Assembly: GCF_027532185.1 (NCBI RefSeq)
Contig: NZ_JAPZSV010000003.1
Coordinates: 372,001-436,000, forward strand
DNA length: 64,000 bases
Direction: 5' to 3'
Source of the DNA: Hylemonella sp.
GTDB taxonomy: Bacteria > Pseudomonadota > Gammaproteobacteria > Burkholderiales > Burkholderiaceae_C
Shown here: positions 41,842 to 50,799 of the stretch, in pieces
Layout of the letters: each line of letters opens with the position of its first letter
Position numbering within the stretch: position 1 is the stretch's first letter
Made by a program: the position numbers and the translations under genes
The notes under the pieces: model-generated
Databases searched by the model: none
What the model saw: the letters and a program-made list of their open reading frames with translations, nothing else
What the model was told of the DNA's origin: nothing

Positions 41842-43722
41842 GTGAACGCCGTCCTCTCCCCTGCCCCGCGCCGCCCCATCCGCGAACTGCCCGACGAGCT
41901 GATCAGCCAGATCGCCGCGGGCGAAGTGGTGGAGCGGCCCGCCTCAGTGGTGCGAGAGCTGGTGGACAACGCACTCGACGCCGGGGCCACGCAGATCACC
42001 GTGCGCCTGCTGGCTGGCGGCGTGCGCCTGATCTCGGTGGAAGACAACGGTGGCGGCATCCCGCGCGAAGAGCTGCCCATCGCCCTCAAGCGCCACGCCA
42101 CCAGCAAGATCGCCAGCCTGCACGATCTGGAGTCCGTGGGCACCATGGGCTTCCGTGGCGAGGCGCTGGCTGCCATCAATTCGATTGCGGACATGGCCAT
42201 CCACTCGCGCACGACCGAGCAATCCAGCGCCTTTCTGCTGGACGGCCGCACGGGCGAGATCAAGCCGGTGGCGCGCAGCACGGGTACCACGGTCGAGGTC
42301 AAGGAGCTGTTCTTCAGCACCCCCGCACGCCGCAAGTTCCTCAAGACCGACGCCACCGAACTGGCGCACTGCATCGAGTCCGTGCGCCGCCACGCGCTGG
42401 CCCGACCCGATGTGGGTTTCGCCATCTGGCACGAAGGCAAGCTGGTCGAGCAGTGGCGCGCCTGCAGCGGCCCCGAAGCCCTGCAGCAGCGCCTGGCCGA
42501 TGTGCTGGGTCCGGACTTCATCGCCGAATCCGTCGCGGTGGATTTCCAGACCGCTGCAACACCCGGCGTCTTCCATGGCGTACGGATCTGGGGCCGCGCC
42601 GGTATCCCCGACGCCGCGCGCTCGCGGGCAGACCACCAGTTCTGCTACGTCAACGGCCGCTACGTGCGCGACAAGGTGCTCACCCACGCCGCGCGCAGCG
42701 CCTACGAGGACGTGCTGCACGGCCACAAGCAGCCGGTCTATGCGCTCTACATCGAGATCGATCCCGCGCGTGTGGACGTCAACGTGCACCCGACCAAGAT
42801 CGAGGTGCGCTTCCGTGACAGCCGCGAGGTGCATCAGGCTGTGCGCCATGCCGTGGAAAACGCGCTGGCCGCACCACGCGCCCAGGCCGTGGCCGAAGGC
42901 ATGGCCCAGCCCGTCGCCGCCAGCCTGAGCCAGATCGCGCAGCCTCTGGCACAGCCGGCGTCTGCCGCCTGGACCCAGCCCGCTATCAATTTCAGAGCGA
43001 ACGAGGCGCCAGTACGTGGCCACGAGGTCCGCGACCTGGCGGCGCTGTGGCAGGCGGCGCCGACGCCCACCGCACCCGCGCCCTGGGCCCTGCGCGAACC
43101 CGCGCCGGTCGTAGCGCCCCGGAACGAAGACGACGAGACCTGGCCCCTGGGCCGCGCCCTGGCGCAGTTGCAGGGCGTCTACATCCTGGCCGAGAACGCC
43201 CAGGGACTGATCGTCGTGGACATGCATGCCGCGCACGAGCGCATCGTCTACGAGCGGCTCAAGAACCAGCTCGATGTCAGCCAGATCACCAGCCAGCCTC
43301 TGCTGATTCCCGCCAGCTTCGCTGCCACCCCGCAGGAAGTGGCCACGGCCGAGGCCCACGCCGACACCCTGGCCACACTGGGCCTGGAGATCAGCCCGCT
43401 CTCGCCCAAGACCCTGGCTGTACGCGCCGTGCCGGCTACGCTGGCCCAGGGCGATGCCGTGGAGCTGGCGCGCAGCGTGCTGGCCGAGCTGGGCCAGCAC
43501 GAGGGCAGCACGGTGATCGAGCGCGCGCGCAACGAGCTGCTGGGCACCATGGCCTGCCACGGCGCGGTGCGTGCCAACCGCAAGCTGACACTCGAAGAGA
43601 TGAACGCCCTGCTGCGCGACATGGAGCGAACCGAGCGCTCCGACCAATGCAACCATGGCCGCCCGACCTGGCGGCAGGTCACGCTCAAGGATCTGGACGC
43701 GCTGTTTCTACGAGGCCGCTGA
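41842..43722 (+). CDS. mutL: DNA mismatch repair protein MutL
   Basis: A 626-residue mismatch repair ATPase with GTG start. The GHKL site shows RELVDNALDAGAT, DNGGGIPREEL and GFRGEALAAI; ATSKIASL is the hinge. A Pro/Ala-rich linker (about residues 340-420) precedes the dimerisation domain, which ends ERSDQCNHGRPTWRQVTL. An endonuclease motif (DQHA-type) is not seen (VDMHAAHERI is present). Confidence 0.95.
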   Translation: MNAVLSPAPRRPIRELPDELISQIAAGEVVERPASVVRELVDNALDAGATQITVRLLAGGVRLISVEDNGGGIPREELPIALKRHATSKIASLHDLESVGTMGFRGEALAAINSIADMAIHSRTTEQSSAFLLDGRTGEIKPVARSTGTTVEVKELFFSTPARRKFLKTDATELAHCIESVRRHALARPDVGFAIWHEGKLVEQWRACSGPEALQQRLADVLGPDFIAESVAVDFQTAATPGVFHGVRIWGRAGIPDAARSRADHQFCYVNGRYVRDKVLTHAARSAYEDVLHGHKQPVYALYIEIDPARVDVNVHPTKIEVRFRDSREVHQAVRHAVENALAAPRAQAVAEGMAQPVAASLSQIAQPLAQPASAAWTQPAINFRANEAPVRGHEVRDLAALWQAAPTPTAPAPWALREPAPVVAPRNEDDETWPLGRALAQLQGVYILAENAQGLIVVDMHAAHERIVYERLKNQLDVSQITSQPLLIPASFAATPQEVATAEAHADTLATLGLEISPLSPKTLAVRAVPATLAQGDAVELARSVLAELGQHEGSTVIERARNELLGTMACHGAVRANRKLTLEEMNALLRDMERTERSDQCNHGRPTWRQVTLKDLDALFLRGR

Positions 43723-43725
43723 GAC

Positions 43726-44130
43726 TTACAACCGGATCCGCGCCGCGTATTCCCGCAGCTGCGCCAGCCCCGGCTCCTTGCGCGGCCAGATCAGCTCCGC
43801 ACCATCTCCCACGTAACGTGGCAGCACATGGATGTGCACATGGGGAACGGTCTGCCAGCCCGCGGGCTTGTTGGTCTGCAGCAGGGTCATGCCCTCGGGC
43901 GCAAAGGCGGCCTGCACGGCCTTGGCCACGCGGGTCGCGATGGCGAACAGATGGGCGGCCTCGGCTTCCTCCAACTCCATCACGGTCTCGACCTCGCGTT
44001 TCGTGGCCACCAGCACATGGCCGGGGTTGACCTGGCCAGCGTCCATGAAGGCGATGACCTGCGCATCCTCATGGACGATGACGGCTGGGATCTCGCGGCG
44101 GATGATGCGGGTGAAGACGCTGTCGGACAT
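43726..44130 (-). CDS. HIT family nucleotide hydrolase
   Basis: A 134-residue histidine-triad protein. The catalytic triad is in VPHVHIHVLPRY; the N-terminus FTRIIRREIPAVIVHED and DAGQVNPGHVLVATKR fit the Hint family (adenosine phosphoramidases). It begins four bases after the end of mutL on the other strand. Confidence 0.9.
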   Translation of the reverse strand: MSDSVFTRIIRREIPAVIVHEDAQVIAFMDAGQVNPGHVLVATKREVETVMELEEAEAAHLFAIATRVAKAVQAAFAPEGMTLLQTNKPAGWQTVPHVHIHVLPRYVGDGAELIWPRKEPGLAQLREYAARIRL

Positions 44131-44223
44131 GGGCACTCCAATGGGGCAGATAGGCGTGCGGCCGCACGGGGCTTTGTGAGCGCGGCCTGAACTTTTAAGG
44201 GGTCGGGCGCATCATAGTTCGCC

Positions 44224-45075
44224 ATGAAACGCTGGTTACTGCTCCTCCTCGCCCTGCTCACCGCCATCGGTCTGGTCACAGGCTGCGCCACCCTCGACGA
44301 GAAACAGCGGGGCTGGATCTTCCAGCCCTCGGACCGCAGCTGGTGGCGCGGGGAGCAGGCCGCCGAAGGCATGAAGGATGTCTGGATCCCCTTCCACTCC
44401 GAGGAGACCGGACAACCCGTGAAACTGCACGGCCTGTGGCTGGCCCACCCTGATTTCGCGCGCCGAGCGGATGCGCCTGTGCTGCTCTACCTGCACGGCG
44501 CACGTTTCAACGTCGTGGGCTCGGCCTTTCGCGCCCGGCGCATGCAGGAGCTGGGTTTCTCGGTGCTGACCATCGACTACCGCGGCTTCGGCAAGACCTC
44601 GCAGGAACTGCCCTCGGAAGCCATGGCCTACGAGGACGCACGCGCCGCCTGGGCCTGGCTGGCACAGCAGTACCCGAAGCGCCCGCGCTACATCTTCGGC
44701 CATTCGCTGGGCGGCGCCATCGCCATCGATCTGGCCACCCGGGTGGAAGACGAGGTCGGCACCATCGTCGAGGGCACCTTCACCTCCATCCCCGACGTCG
44801 TGAGCAACTTCAAGTGGGGTTGGCTGCCCGTAGGCCCGCTGATCACCCAGCGCTTCGAGGCCGTCAAACGCGTGGACCGCGTGGGCTCACCCCTGCTTGT
44901 GGTGCACGGCTCGAACGACAGCCTGATCCCGCCCGAACTCGGTCGCAAGCTCTATGAAGCCGCCACCGGCCGCAAGGCCTTTGTGCTCGTCGAAGGCGGC
45001 TCACACCACAACACGAATTCGGTGGGGCAGCCGCAGTACCGGGTGGCGCTCAACGAGCTCTTCGGGTTGCGTTGA
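44224..45075 (+). CDS. Alpha/beta hydrolase lipoprotein
   Basis: A 283-residue exported hydrolase. The lipobox is LVTGCATLD with Cys near residue 21. The fold shows LYLHGARFNVVG, TIDYRGFGKTSQ and the nucleophile elbow FGHSLGGAI; the catalytic histidine is likely in EGGSHHNTN. It resembles bacterial homologues of ABHD13/YtmA type; substrate unknown. Confidence 0.85.
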   Translation: MKRWLLLLLALLTAIGLVTGCATLDEKQRGWIFQPSDRSWWRGEQAAEGMKDVWIPFHSEETGQPVKLHGLWLAHPDFARRADAPVLLYLHGARFNVVGSAFRARRMQELGFSVLTIDYRGFGKTSQELPSEAMAYEDARAAWAWLAQQYPKRPRYIFGHSLGGAIAIDLATRVEDEVGTIVEGTFTSIPDVVSNFKWGWLPVGPLITQRFEAVKRVDRVGSPLLVVHGSNDSLIPPELGRKLYEAATGRKAFVLVEGGSHHNTNSVGQPQYRVALNELFGLR

Positions 45076-45098
45076 GCGACTCAGCGAGCTCAGTCCGA

Positions 45099-45533
45099 TC
45101 AGAACCCGTCACGAGGATCGAGATGCCGGAAGCGTGCGCGCAGCACCCGGCTGACGTCTGGATCGAAATCCACCCATAACTCACTATCGCTCCAGCCGTA
45201 GCCCGAGCACTGCCCGAGCTGATAGCGCCAAGAGCTTGCGCTTTTTCTCTCCGGCTCCCCCAGTAACTCGGTCACGGCAGCTGGGCTCTTCTCGGCCAAC
45301 AACTCGGTTTCGATCAAAGTCAGCGCCATGCCTCCCCTCACACAGCCTGGATCATTCGACGCGCCATAGACAGGTGCGGCGCTCTTCCAAGCCTTGGCAT
45401 CAAAGGGCTCCGCAGTATGACTGGGGTACTTGAAGCTCCAGAAGAACCAGATCAGCAGCACGAGGGGCACAGCAATAACAATCGCTATCCAGGATGCCTC
45501 CCTCACTTCTGAACCAATTTTCTTGGGCGCCAC
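45099..45533 (-). CDS. Hypothetical single-pass membrane protein
   Basis: A 144-residue protein with a membrane anchor (ASWIAIVIAVPLVLLIWFFW) and a soluble part containing GCVRGGMALTLIET, ELLGEPERKS and WRYQLGQCSGYGWSDSELWVDFDP. Two cysteines may form a disulfide. Codon usage is more AT-rich than its neighbours, hinting at recent gain. No family recognised. Confidence 0.6.
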   Translation of the reverse strand: MAPKKIGSEVREASWIAIVIAVPLVLLIWFFWSFKYPSHTAEPFDAKAWKSAAPVYGASNDPGCVRGGMALTLIETELLAEKSPAAVTELLGEPERKSASSWRYQLGQCSGYGWSDSELWVDFDPDVSRVLRARFRHLDPRDGF

Positions 45534-45616
45534 TCGTCATCTCCCGTCATCGATTTCACACTGATCCTAACGCTATCGCTACGGCAGCCAGACCGCGATC
45601 TGCTACCCTCAACCGG

Positions 45617-46840
45617 ATGTCTGCCCCGGCTTCCTCCCCTGCTGTCGTCCCCATGTCCCCGGCCCTGACCGTGCTCTTCCTGGCCCTGCTGCTGGGACTG
45701 CAGCCGATCACCACCGATCTCTACCTGCCCGCCCTGCCCGCGCTGACCGCGGGCTTTGGCGCCACGCTGCCGCAGGCCCAGCTCACCCTGACGGCCCTGC
45801 TGCTGGCCTTCGGCGTGGCGCAGCTGGTCTGCGGCCCGATCTCGGACCGCTGGGGCCGTCGGCCCGTGCTGCTGTGGGGCCTGGCAGTCTATGTGCTGGC
45901 CTCCATCGCCAGCACGCTGGCCCCGAGCATGGACTGGCTGATCGCAGCGCGCACCCTGCAGGGCGCGGCCATGGGTGCGGCCGTGATGTGCGCGCGCGCC
46001 ATCGTGCGTGATCTCTATCGCCCGGTGGAAGGTGCACGCGTGATGTCCAAGGGCCTCACGGGGCTGGGCGTGATCGCCGCGCTCAGCGGGCCGCTGGGCG
46101 GTCTGATGACCGATGTGGCGGGCTGGCGCGCGGCCCTGCTCGTGCTGGCCATCTTCGGGGCGGCCACCCTGGCGCTGCTCTTCTGGCGCTTCGAGGAAAC
46201 GGTGCCGCAGAAGAACCCGCAGGCCCTGCAGCCGGCCACGCTGCTGGCCACCTGGCGTCGCATCCTCAGCCATCGCACCTTCTGGGCCTGGTCGGCACTG
46301 TCGGCGGGCTCCTACGGCGGGCTGTTCACGGTGCTGGCCACTTCGCCCTTCGTCTTCATCGACCTGCTGGGCGTCTCGCGCTGGGCCTATGGCCTGATCA
46401 TGGCCTCGGTGTCCTTCACGTATCTCGCGGGCACCGTGCTCTGCCGCTGGCTGCTGCCGCGTTACGGCCTGCAACGCACGGTGGCCCTGGCCGCGCGCTT
46501 CACGCTCACGGGCGGCACGCTCATGGGCGTGTTCGGCCTGCTGGGCTGGCACAACGGCTGGACCATCATGGGGCCCTTCTACCTGTTCATGCTGGCGCAC
46601 GGCGTGCACCAGCCCTGCAGCCAGAGCGGTGCCGTGGGGCCTTTCCCGCAATCCGCGGGCGCGGCCTCGGCGCTCAACGGCTTCGGCATGGCCCTGGTGT
46701 CCTTCCTCATGGGCACCGTACTGGGCGAGATCATGGACGGCACGGCGCGCCCGCTGCTGTACGGCGTGTGGTTCTGGAGCGCGCTGATCGCGCTGGCCGC
46801 CTGGACCGTGGTGCAGAAACATGGCAACCCCGAGCACTGA
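45617..46840 (+). CDS. Bcr/CflA-type drug efflux MFS
   Basis: A 407-residue inner-membrane exporter. After a short N-terminus come helices with [34 protein letters not shown] and [24 protein letters not shown], all hallmarks of the Bcr/CflA group. It likely exports hydrophobic compounds. The stop overlaps the miaA start by 20 bp. Confidence 0.9.
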   Translation: MSAPASSPAVVPMSPALTVLFLALLLGLQPITTDLYLPALPALTAGFGATLPQAQLTLTALLLAFGVAQLVCGPISDRWGRRPVLLWGLAVYVLASIASTLAPSMDWLIAARTLQGAAMGAAVMCARAIVRDLYRPVEGARVMSKGLTGLGVIAALSGPLGGLMTDVAGWRAALLVLAIFGAATLALLFWRFEETVPQKNPQALQPATLLATWRRILSHRTFWAWSALSAGSYGGLFTVLATSPFVFIDLLGVSRWAYGLIMASVSFTYLAGTVLCRWLLPRYGLQRTVALAARFTLTGGTLMGVFGLLGWHNGWTIMGPFYLFMLAHGVHQPCSQSGAVGPFPQSAGAASALNGFGMALVSFLMGTVLGEIMDGTARPLLYGVWFWSALIALAAWTVVQKHGNPEH

Positions 46841-47792
46841 GTTCCCACCCTGCCTGGCCATTGCCGGTCCTACGGCCAGCGGCAAGACCGCCGCGGCCCT
46901 GGCCATCGCCAGCGTGCTGCCGGTAGAGATCATCAGCGTGGACTCGGCCCTGGTCTACCGCGGCATGGACGTGGGCACGGCCAAGCCCAGCGCGCCGGAA
47001 CTGGCCGCCGTGCCCCACCACCTGATCGACATCCGCGACCCGCTGCAGGCCTACAGCGCGGCCGAGTTCGTGCGCGATGCCATGCAGCTCGTGCACGCCA
47101 TCCACGCGCGCGGCAGGCACCCGCTGCTGGTCGGCGGCACCATGCTCTACTTCAAGGCCCTGTTCGACGGCATCGACGACATGCCGCCGGCCGACGCCAC
47201 GGTGCGCGAGCGGATCGAGGCCGAGGCCCGCGCACAGGGCTGGCCCGCACTGCATGCCGAGCTGCAGCGCGTGGACCCGGCCACGGCCGCACGCCTGCCG
47301 CCCGGGGACAGCCAGCGCATCCAGCGTGCGCTCGAGGTCTTCCGCCTCACGGGCCGTCCGCTCTCGTCCTTCCACACGCGCAGCGACGACGCCCAGCCCT
47401 CGGCCGCGGCGCGTGCCACCACGCTGATCTCGCTGGAGCCGCAAGAGCGCGCCTGGCTGCACGCGCGTATCGCGCAGCGCTTTGACACCATGCTCGCCGC
47501 CGGTCTGCTCGACGAGGTGCAGCGCCTGCGCGCACGCGGTGACCTGCACGCGGACCTGCCGTCCATGCGCTGCGTGGGCTACCGCCAGGCCTGGGAAGCC
47601 CTTGACGGTGTCTTCCCCATGGACGAACTGCGCGAACGGGGTATCGCCGCCACGCGCCAGCTGGCCAAGCGCCAGATCACCTGGCTGCGCAGCATGCCGC
47701 AGCGCCGCGTCGTGGCCTGCGACGCACCCGATGCGCTGGGCCAGGTGCTGCAGCTGGCGCGGGACTGGGCCACAGCCTGGCCCATTCGTTAA
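46821..47792 (+). CDS. miaA: tRNA dimethylallyltransferase
   Basis: Adds the isopentenyl group to A37 of tRNAs reading U-starting codons. It has 323 residues. The P-loop is [31 protein letters not shown] and [15 protein letters not shown] follow, as does [11 protein letters not shown] near the end. It starts within the coding end of the upstream exporter. Usually it lies by mutL; here mutL is 3 kb upstream. Confidence 0.95.
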   Translation: MATPSTEFPPCLAIAGPTASGKTAAALAIASVLPVEIISVDSALVYRGMDVGTAKPSAPELAAVPHHLIDIRDPLQAYSAAEFVRDAMQLVHAIHARGRHPLLVGGTMLYFKALFDGIDDMPPADATVRERIEAEARAQGWPALHAELQRVDPATAARLPPGDSQRIQRALEVFRLTGRPLSSFHTRSDDAQPSAAARATTLISLEPQERAWLHARIAQRFDTMLAAGLLDEVQRLRARGDLHADLPSMRCVGYRQAWEALDGVFPMDELRERGIAATRQLAKRQITWLRSMPQRRVVACDAPDALGQVLQLARDWATAWPIR

Positions 47793-47844
47793 CATGTGCG
47801 GGACGCCCGGCCTTGCAGACCGGGCCCCAGGAGGACATGAGCCC

Positions 47845-49047
47845 ATGAGTCTGAACCGACGCCTGCTGCTCGGCGCCACCGGCGCCCTGACCCTGAGTGC
47901 CTGCAGCACCCAGCAGATGATCAACGTGGCGCTGTCCAGAAGCCCGGAAGCTGCTGTCAAGAACCTGGCCCAGAGCCGGGTCAACGCCTACACCTACAAC
48001 CCCCAGCTCGCCCTCGCTGACCTGCGACGCATCAAGAATGAGTACGACAAGCTCATGGGCAATCTGCAGAAGGAAAGCAGCCAGGAATGGGGCAAGCGGG
48101 AGTCGGGCACACTGCCCAGCCGCACGCGCTATGTGAAGTACACCGAGAACTACAAGAACCGTGTGGTGGTGGACTACGACGCGGGCACCATCCTGATCGA
48201 GCACCTCGAAGACGAGCAGGTCAAGGACAAGCTGCGCCGCGCCACCGTCGTGGCCCTGCTCACGCCGGGCGACCCGGGCGCCGTGGACCTGTTCTCGGAC
48301 AAGGAGATCGAGCTCACCGGCCAGCCCTATCTGCAAGAGCTCGTGGTGGACGAGAACAACGCCGTCATCAAGACGCGTGAGGACGTGGAGCGCTACGCCG
48401 CCTGGCTGGTGGACAACCGCCTGCAGCAGCGCAGCATCGACGCCAACGGCAGGCCCCGCACGGTGTACTCCGTGCAGATGAAGATGATCAACACCTTCAT
48501 CGACAAGCGCGCGCTGCAGTACGCCAGCCTGGTGCGCGAGAACGCCGAGAAGACCGGCGTAAGCCGGAGTCTGATCTACACCATCATCCGGATCGAGAGC
48601 GCCTTCAACCCCTACGCGGTCTCCAGCGCCCCGGCCTACGGCCTGATGCAGCTCGTGCCCACCAGCGGCGGGCGCGAGGCCTATCGCAAGGCCCGCGGCG
48701 AAGACGTGATCCCCACCAAGGAATTTCTCTTCGCACCCGAAAACAACATCGAGTTCGGCACCGCGTATCTCGGCGTGCTGCTGTTCGACAGCCCGCTGCG
48801 CGAGATCCGCGACCCGCTCTCTCGCGAGTATTGCGCCATCGCCGCGTACAACACCGGCCCGAGCAACGTCTACCGCGCTTTCAGCAGCAAGAGCGGTCGG
48901 GCGCGCCAGGACGAGGCACTGGACGCCGTCAACACCCTGCGGCCGGACGATGTCTACGCCGCGCTGCGCAGCAGGCTGCCTTACGCGGAGACGCGGGGCT
49001 ACATCGCCAATGCGGTCCAGACCAAGAAGCGCTACGCGATGATGTAG
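47845..49047 (+). CDS. MltC-like lytic transglycosylase lipoprotein
   Basis: A 400-residue protein with lipobox TLSACSTQQ (Cys near residue 18), a DUF3393-like N-terminal domain and a C-terminal SLT domain: IIRIESAFNPYAVSSAPAYGLMQLVPTSGG and IAAYNTGPSNVYRAF. AGGAGG lies at 47829-47834. A three-codon ORF (ATG AGC CCA TGA) overlaps the start, which may couple or damp translation. Confidence 0.88.
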   Translation: MSLNRRLLLGATGALTLSACSTQQMINVALSRSPEAAVKNLAQSRVNAYTYNPQLALADLRRIKNEYDKLMGNLQKESSQEWGKRESGTLPSRTRYVKYTENYKNRVVVDYDAGTILIEHLEDEQVKDKLRRATVVALLTPGDPGAVDLFSDKEIELTGQPYLQELVVDENNAVIKTREDVERYAAWLVDNRLQQRSIDANGRPRTVYSVQMKMINTFIDKRALQYASLVRENAEKTGVSRSLIYTIIRIESAFNPYAVSSAPAYGLMQLVPTSGGREAYRKARGEDVIPTKEFLFAPENNIEFGTAYLGVLLFDSPLREIRDPLSREYCAIAAYNTGPSNVYRAFSSKSGRARQDEALDAVNTLRPDDVYAALRSRLPYAETRGYIANAVQTKKRYAMM

Positions 49048-49051
49048 CGCC

Positions 49052-49480
49052 CTACTCGATGCGCAGCTTCTGCCCCGCCAGCACCTGTTTCTTGGGCAGC
49101 GTCAGCGTCAACACACCGTTGTCGTACTTCGCCTTGGCCTGGCTCTCGTCCACGTCCTGCGGCAGCTGGATGCCGCGGGCGACCGAGCCGTAGTAGCGCT
49201 CGCTGCGCAGGACCTTGTCCCCCTCGGTCTGCGTGTCCTCCTGCTTGACCTCGGCGCGCACCATGACCGTGCCGCCCTCGATGGTGACGTGGATGTCTTC
49301 CTTGCGCACCCCAGGGATCTCGGCCGAGACGGTGTAGGCGCTGCCGCCTTCCTTGACATCGATCTTGATCGAACCGGGATGGGGCAGGGAATCACCGTGC
49401 AGGGGCTTGATGTAGAAGCCCGGCGCCACGTCGCGGAAGAAATCGTCGAACAGGCTGCCATGTGAAATCAGGGCGTTCAT
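49052..49480 (-). CDS. Hsp20 / alpha-crystallin small heat shock protein
   Basis: A 142-residue chaperone. The alpha-crystallin domain shows VKEGGSAYTVSAEIPGVRKEDIHVTIEG, and GSVARGIQLPQDVDESQAKAKYDNGVLTLTLPK near the end. AGGAGG precedes the start at good spacing. A heat-shock sigma-factor promoter lies upstream. It converges on the MltC-like gene with only 4 bp between. Confidence 0.9.
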   Translation of the reverse strand: MNALISHGSLFDDFFRDVAPGFYIKPLHGDSLPHPGSIKIDVKEGGSAYTVSAEIPGVRKEDIHVTIEGGTVMVRAEVKQEDTQTEGDKVLRSERYYGSVARGIQLPQDVDESQAKAKYDNGVLTLTLPKKQVLAGQKLRIE

Positions 49481-49533
49481 GGTGTCCTCCTACATGTCAT
49501 GCAGGCCGCGCACCGCGCACGGCCCTGCAAAAA

Positions 49534-49562
49534 ATATAGGAACCACCGCCCGGCTTCTCAAG
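49534..49562 (-). promoter_or_regulatory. Sigma-32-like promoter of the Hsp20 gene
   Basis: On the minus strand CTTGAG (49557-49562), 16 bases, then CCTATAT (49534-49540) fits the heat-shock pattern CTTGAA-N13-17-CCCATNT. The gap to the Hsp20 start is about 55 bp. Confidence 0.7.
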
Positions 49563-49568
49563 AGCCGG
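49548..49568. terminator. Hairpin after the ene-reductase, around the Hsp20 -35 box
   Basis: CCGGCT and AGCCGG pair around a loop holding the CTTGAG -35 element of the Hsp20 promoter. It is about 35 bp after the ene-reductase stop and could end that transcript. No immediate T-run. Confidence 0.45.
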
Positions 49569-49603
49569 GGGCAGCCTCGTTGACGCAGATCAAAGGCGCG
49601 GGC

Positions 49604-50689
49604 TCAGGCGGCCTGCGTCTCGCCCTGCCAGCGTGGGTAGTCGGTATAGCCGACCGGACCTTCGGTGTAGAAAGTCGCCGGGTTGGCCTTGTTCAGCGGC
49701 GCCCCCAGGCGCAGGCGCTCGGGCAGGTCGGGATTGGCGAGGAAAGGCACGCCAAAGGCCACGGCGTCGAGCTGACCCTTGGCGATGGCCTGGGCCGCCT
49801 CTTCCCCGCTGTAGCCCATATTGCCGATCAGCACCCCCTTGTAGGCGGCGCGCGCCGGCGTCATGACATCGCCCTTTTGCAGGCCCTTGAAGTCGCCGCG
49901 CATCAGGTGCAGATAGGCCAGGTCGAAACGGTTGAGCTCGCCGGCCAGCCAGGTCGTCAGGCCCACGGGGTCACTGTCGATCATGCTGTTGAAGCTGTTG
50001 AGCGGCGACAGGCGCAGGCCCACGCGCTCGCTGCCCCAGACGGCGCAGGTGGCTTCGAGCACCTCGAAGAGCAGGCGCGCGCGGTTCTCGCGCGGGCCGC
50101 CATAGGAGCCGCTGCGCTGGTTCGATCCATCGCGCAGGAATTCGTCGAGCAGGTAGCCATTGGCACCATGCACCTCGACGCCGTCAAAGCCCGCGGCCTT
50201 GGCGTTTTCGGCCGCCTTTTTGAAACCGGCCACGATGCCCGGCAGCTCGTCGTCACCCAGGGCGCGCGGCACGGCGTAGGCCACCTTGCCCTGGGGCGTA
50301 TGCACCATGTCGCTGGTGATGGCGATGGCGCTGGGCGCCACGGGCTGCGCACCGCCGTTCAGATCGGGGTGGCAGGCGCGGCCGCCGTGCCAGATCTGCA
50401 GGAAGATACGGCCGCCCGCCGCGTGCACGGCATCGGTCACCAGACGCCAGCCTTCCACCTGGGCTTGGGAGTGCACACCCGGCTCCTTCCAGAAGGCCGA
50501 GTTGCCTTCCATGGCCATGGTGGCCTCGGCGATCAGCAGGCCGGCGCTGGCGCGCTGCGCGTAGTGCTCGGCCATCAAGGCGTTGGGCAGGTGCGCTTCG
50601 CCAGCACGGGCGCGCGTCAGCGGTGCCATGAAGACACGGTTGGGCACATTCAATGCGCCCACTTGCAGGGGGGTGAACAGGGTGGTCAT
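49604..50689 (-). CDS. Old yellow enzyme-type ene-reductase
   Basis: A 361-residue FMN flavoprotein of the NemA/OYE family that reduces activated double bonds with NADPH. It starts MTTLFTPLQVGALNVPNRVFMAPLTRAR; IWHGGRACHP, FDGVEVHGANGYLLDEFLRDGSN and GNMGYSGEEA are typical, with the H-x-x-N substrate-binding pair in HGAN. It may act on enones or nitro compounds. No TetR repressor lies next to it. Confidence 0.9.
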   Translation of the reverse strand: MTTLFTPLQVGALNVPNRVFMAPLTRARAGEAHLPNALMAEHYAQRASAGLLIAEATMAMEGNSAFWKEPGVHSQAQVEGWRLVTDAVHAAGGRIFLQIWHGGRACHPDLNGGAQPVAPSAIAITSDMVHTPQGKVAYAVPRALGDDELPGIVAGFKKAAENAKAAGFDGVEVHGANGYLLDEFLRDGSNQRSGSYGGPRENRARLLFEVLEATCAVWGSERVGLRLSPLNSFNSMIDSDPVGLTTWLAGELNRFDLAYLHLMRGDFKGLQKGDVMTPARAAYKGVLIGNMGYSGEEAAQAIAKGQLDAVAFGVPFLANPDLPERLRLGAPLNKANPATFYTEGPVGYTDYPRWQGETQAA

Positions 50690-50799
50690 GGGATGCGAAG
50701 GGAGGGGAAGACAAAAGACCCGCTGATCTTGCCCCAGCAGGCGTGTTGCTGCAGGCCGCGCCACAGAACACGGGGGTGGCGTGCGGGTTCTGGCGCGGC

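Noticed and set aside
41944-43656. A 570-codon open frame on the minus strand
   Set aside because: Antisense to mutL; no recognisable domain.
45503-46933. A 476-codon open frame on the minus strand
   Set aside because: Antisense to the Bcr/CflA exporter gene; low-complexity Arg/Gln/His product with no motif.
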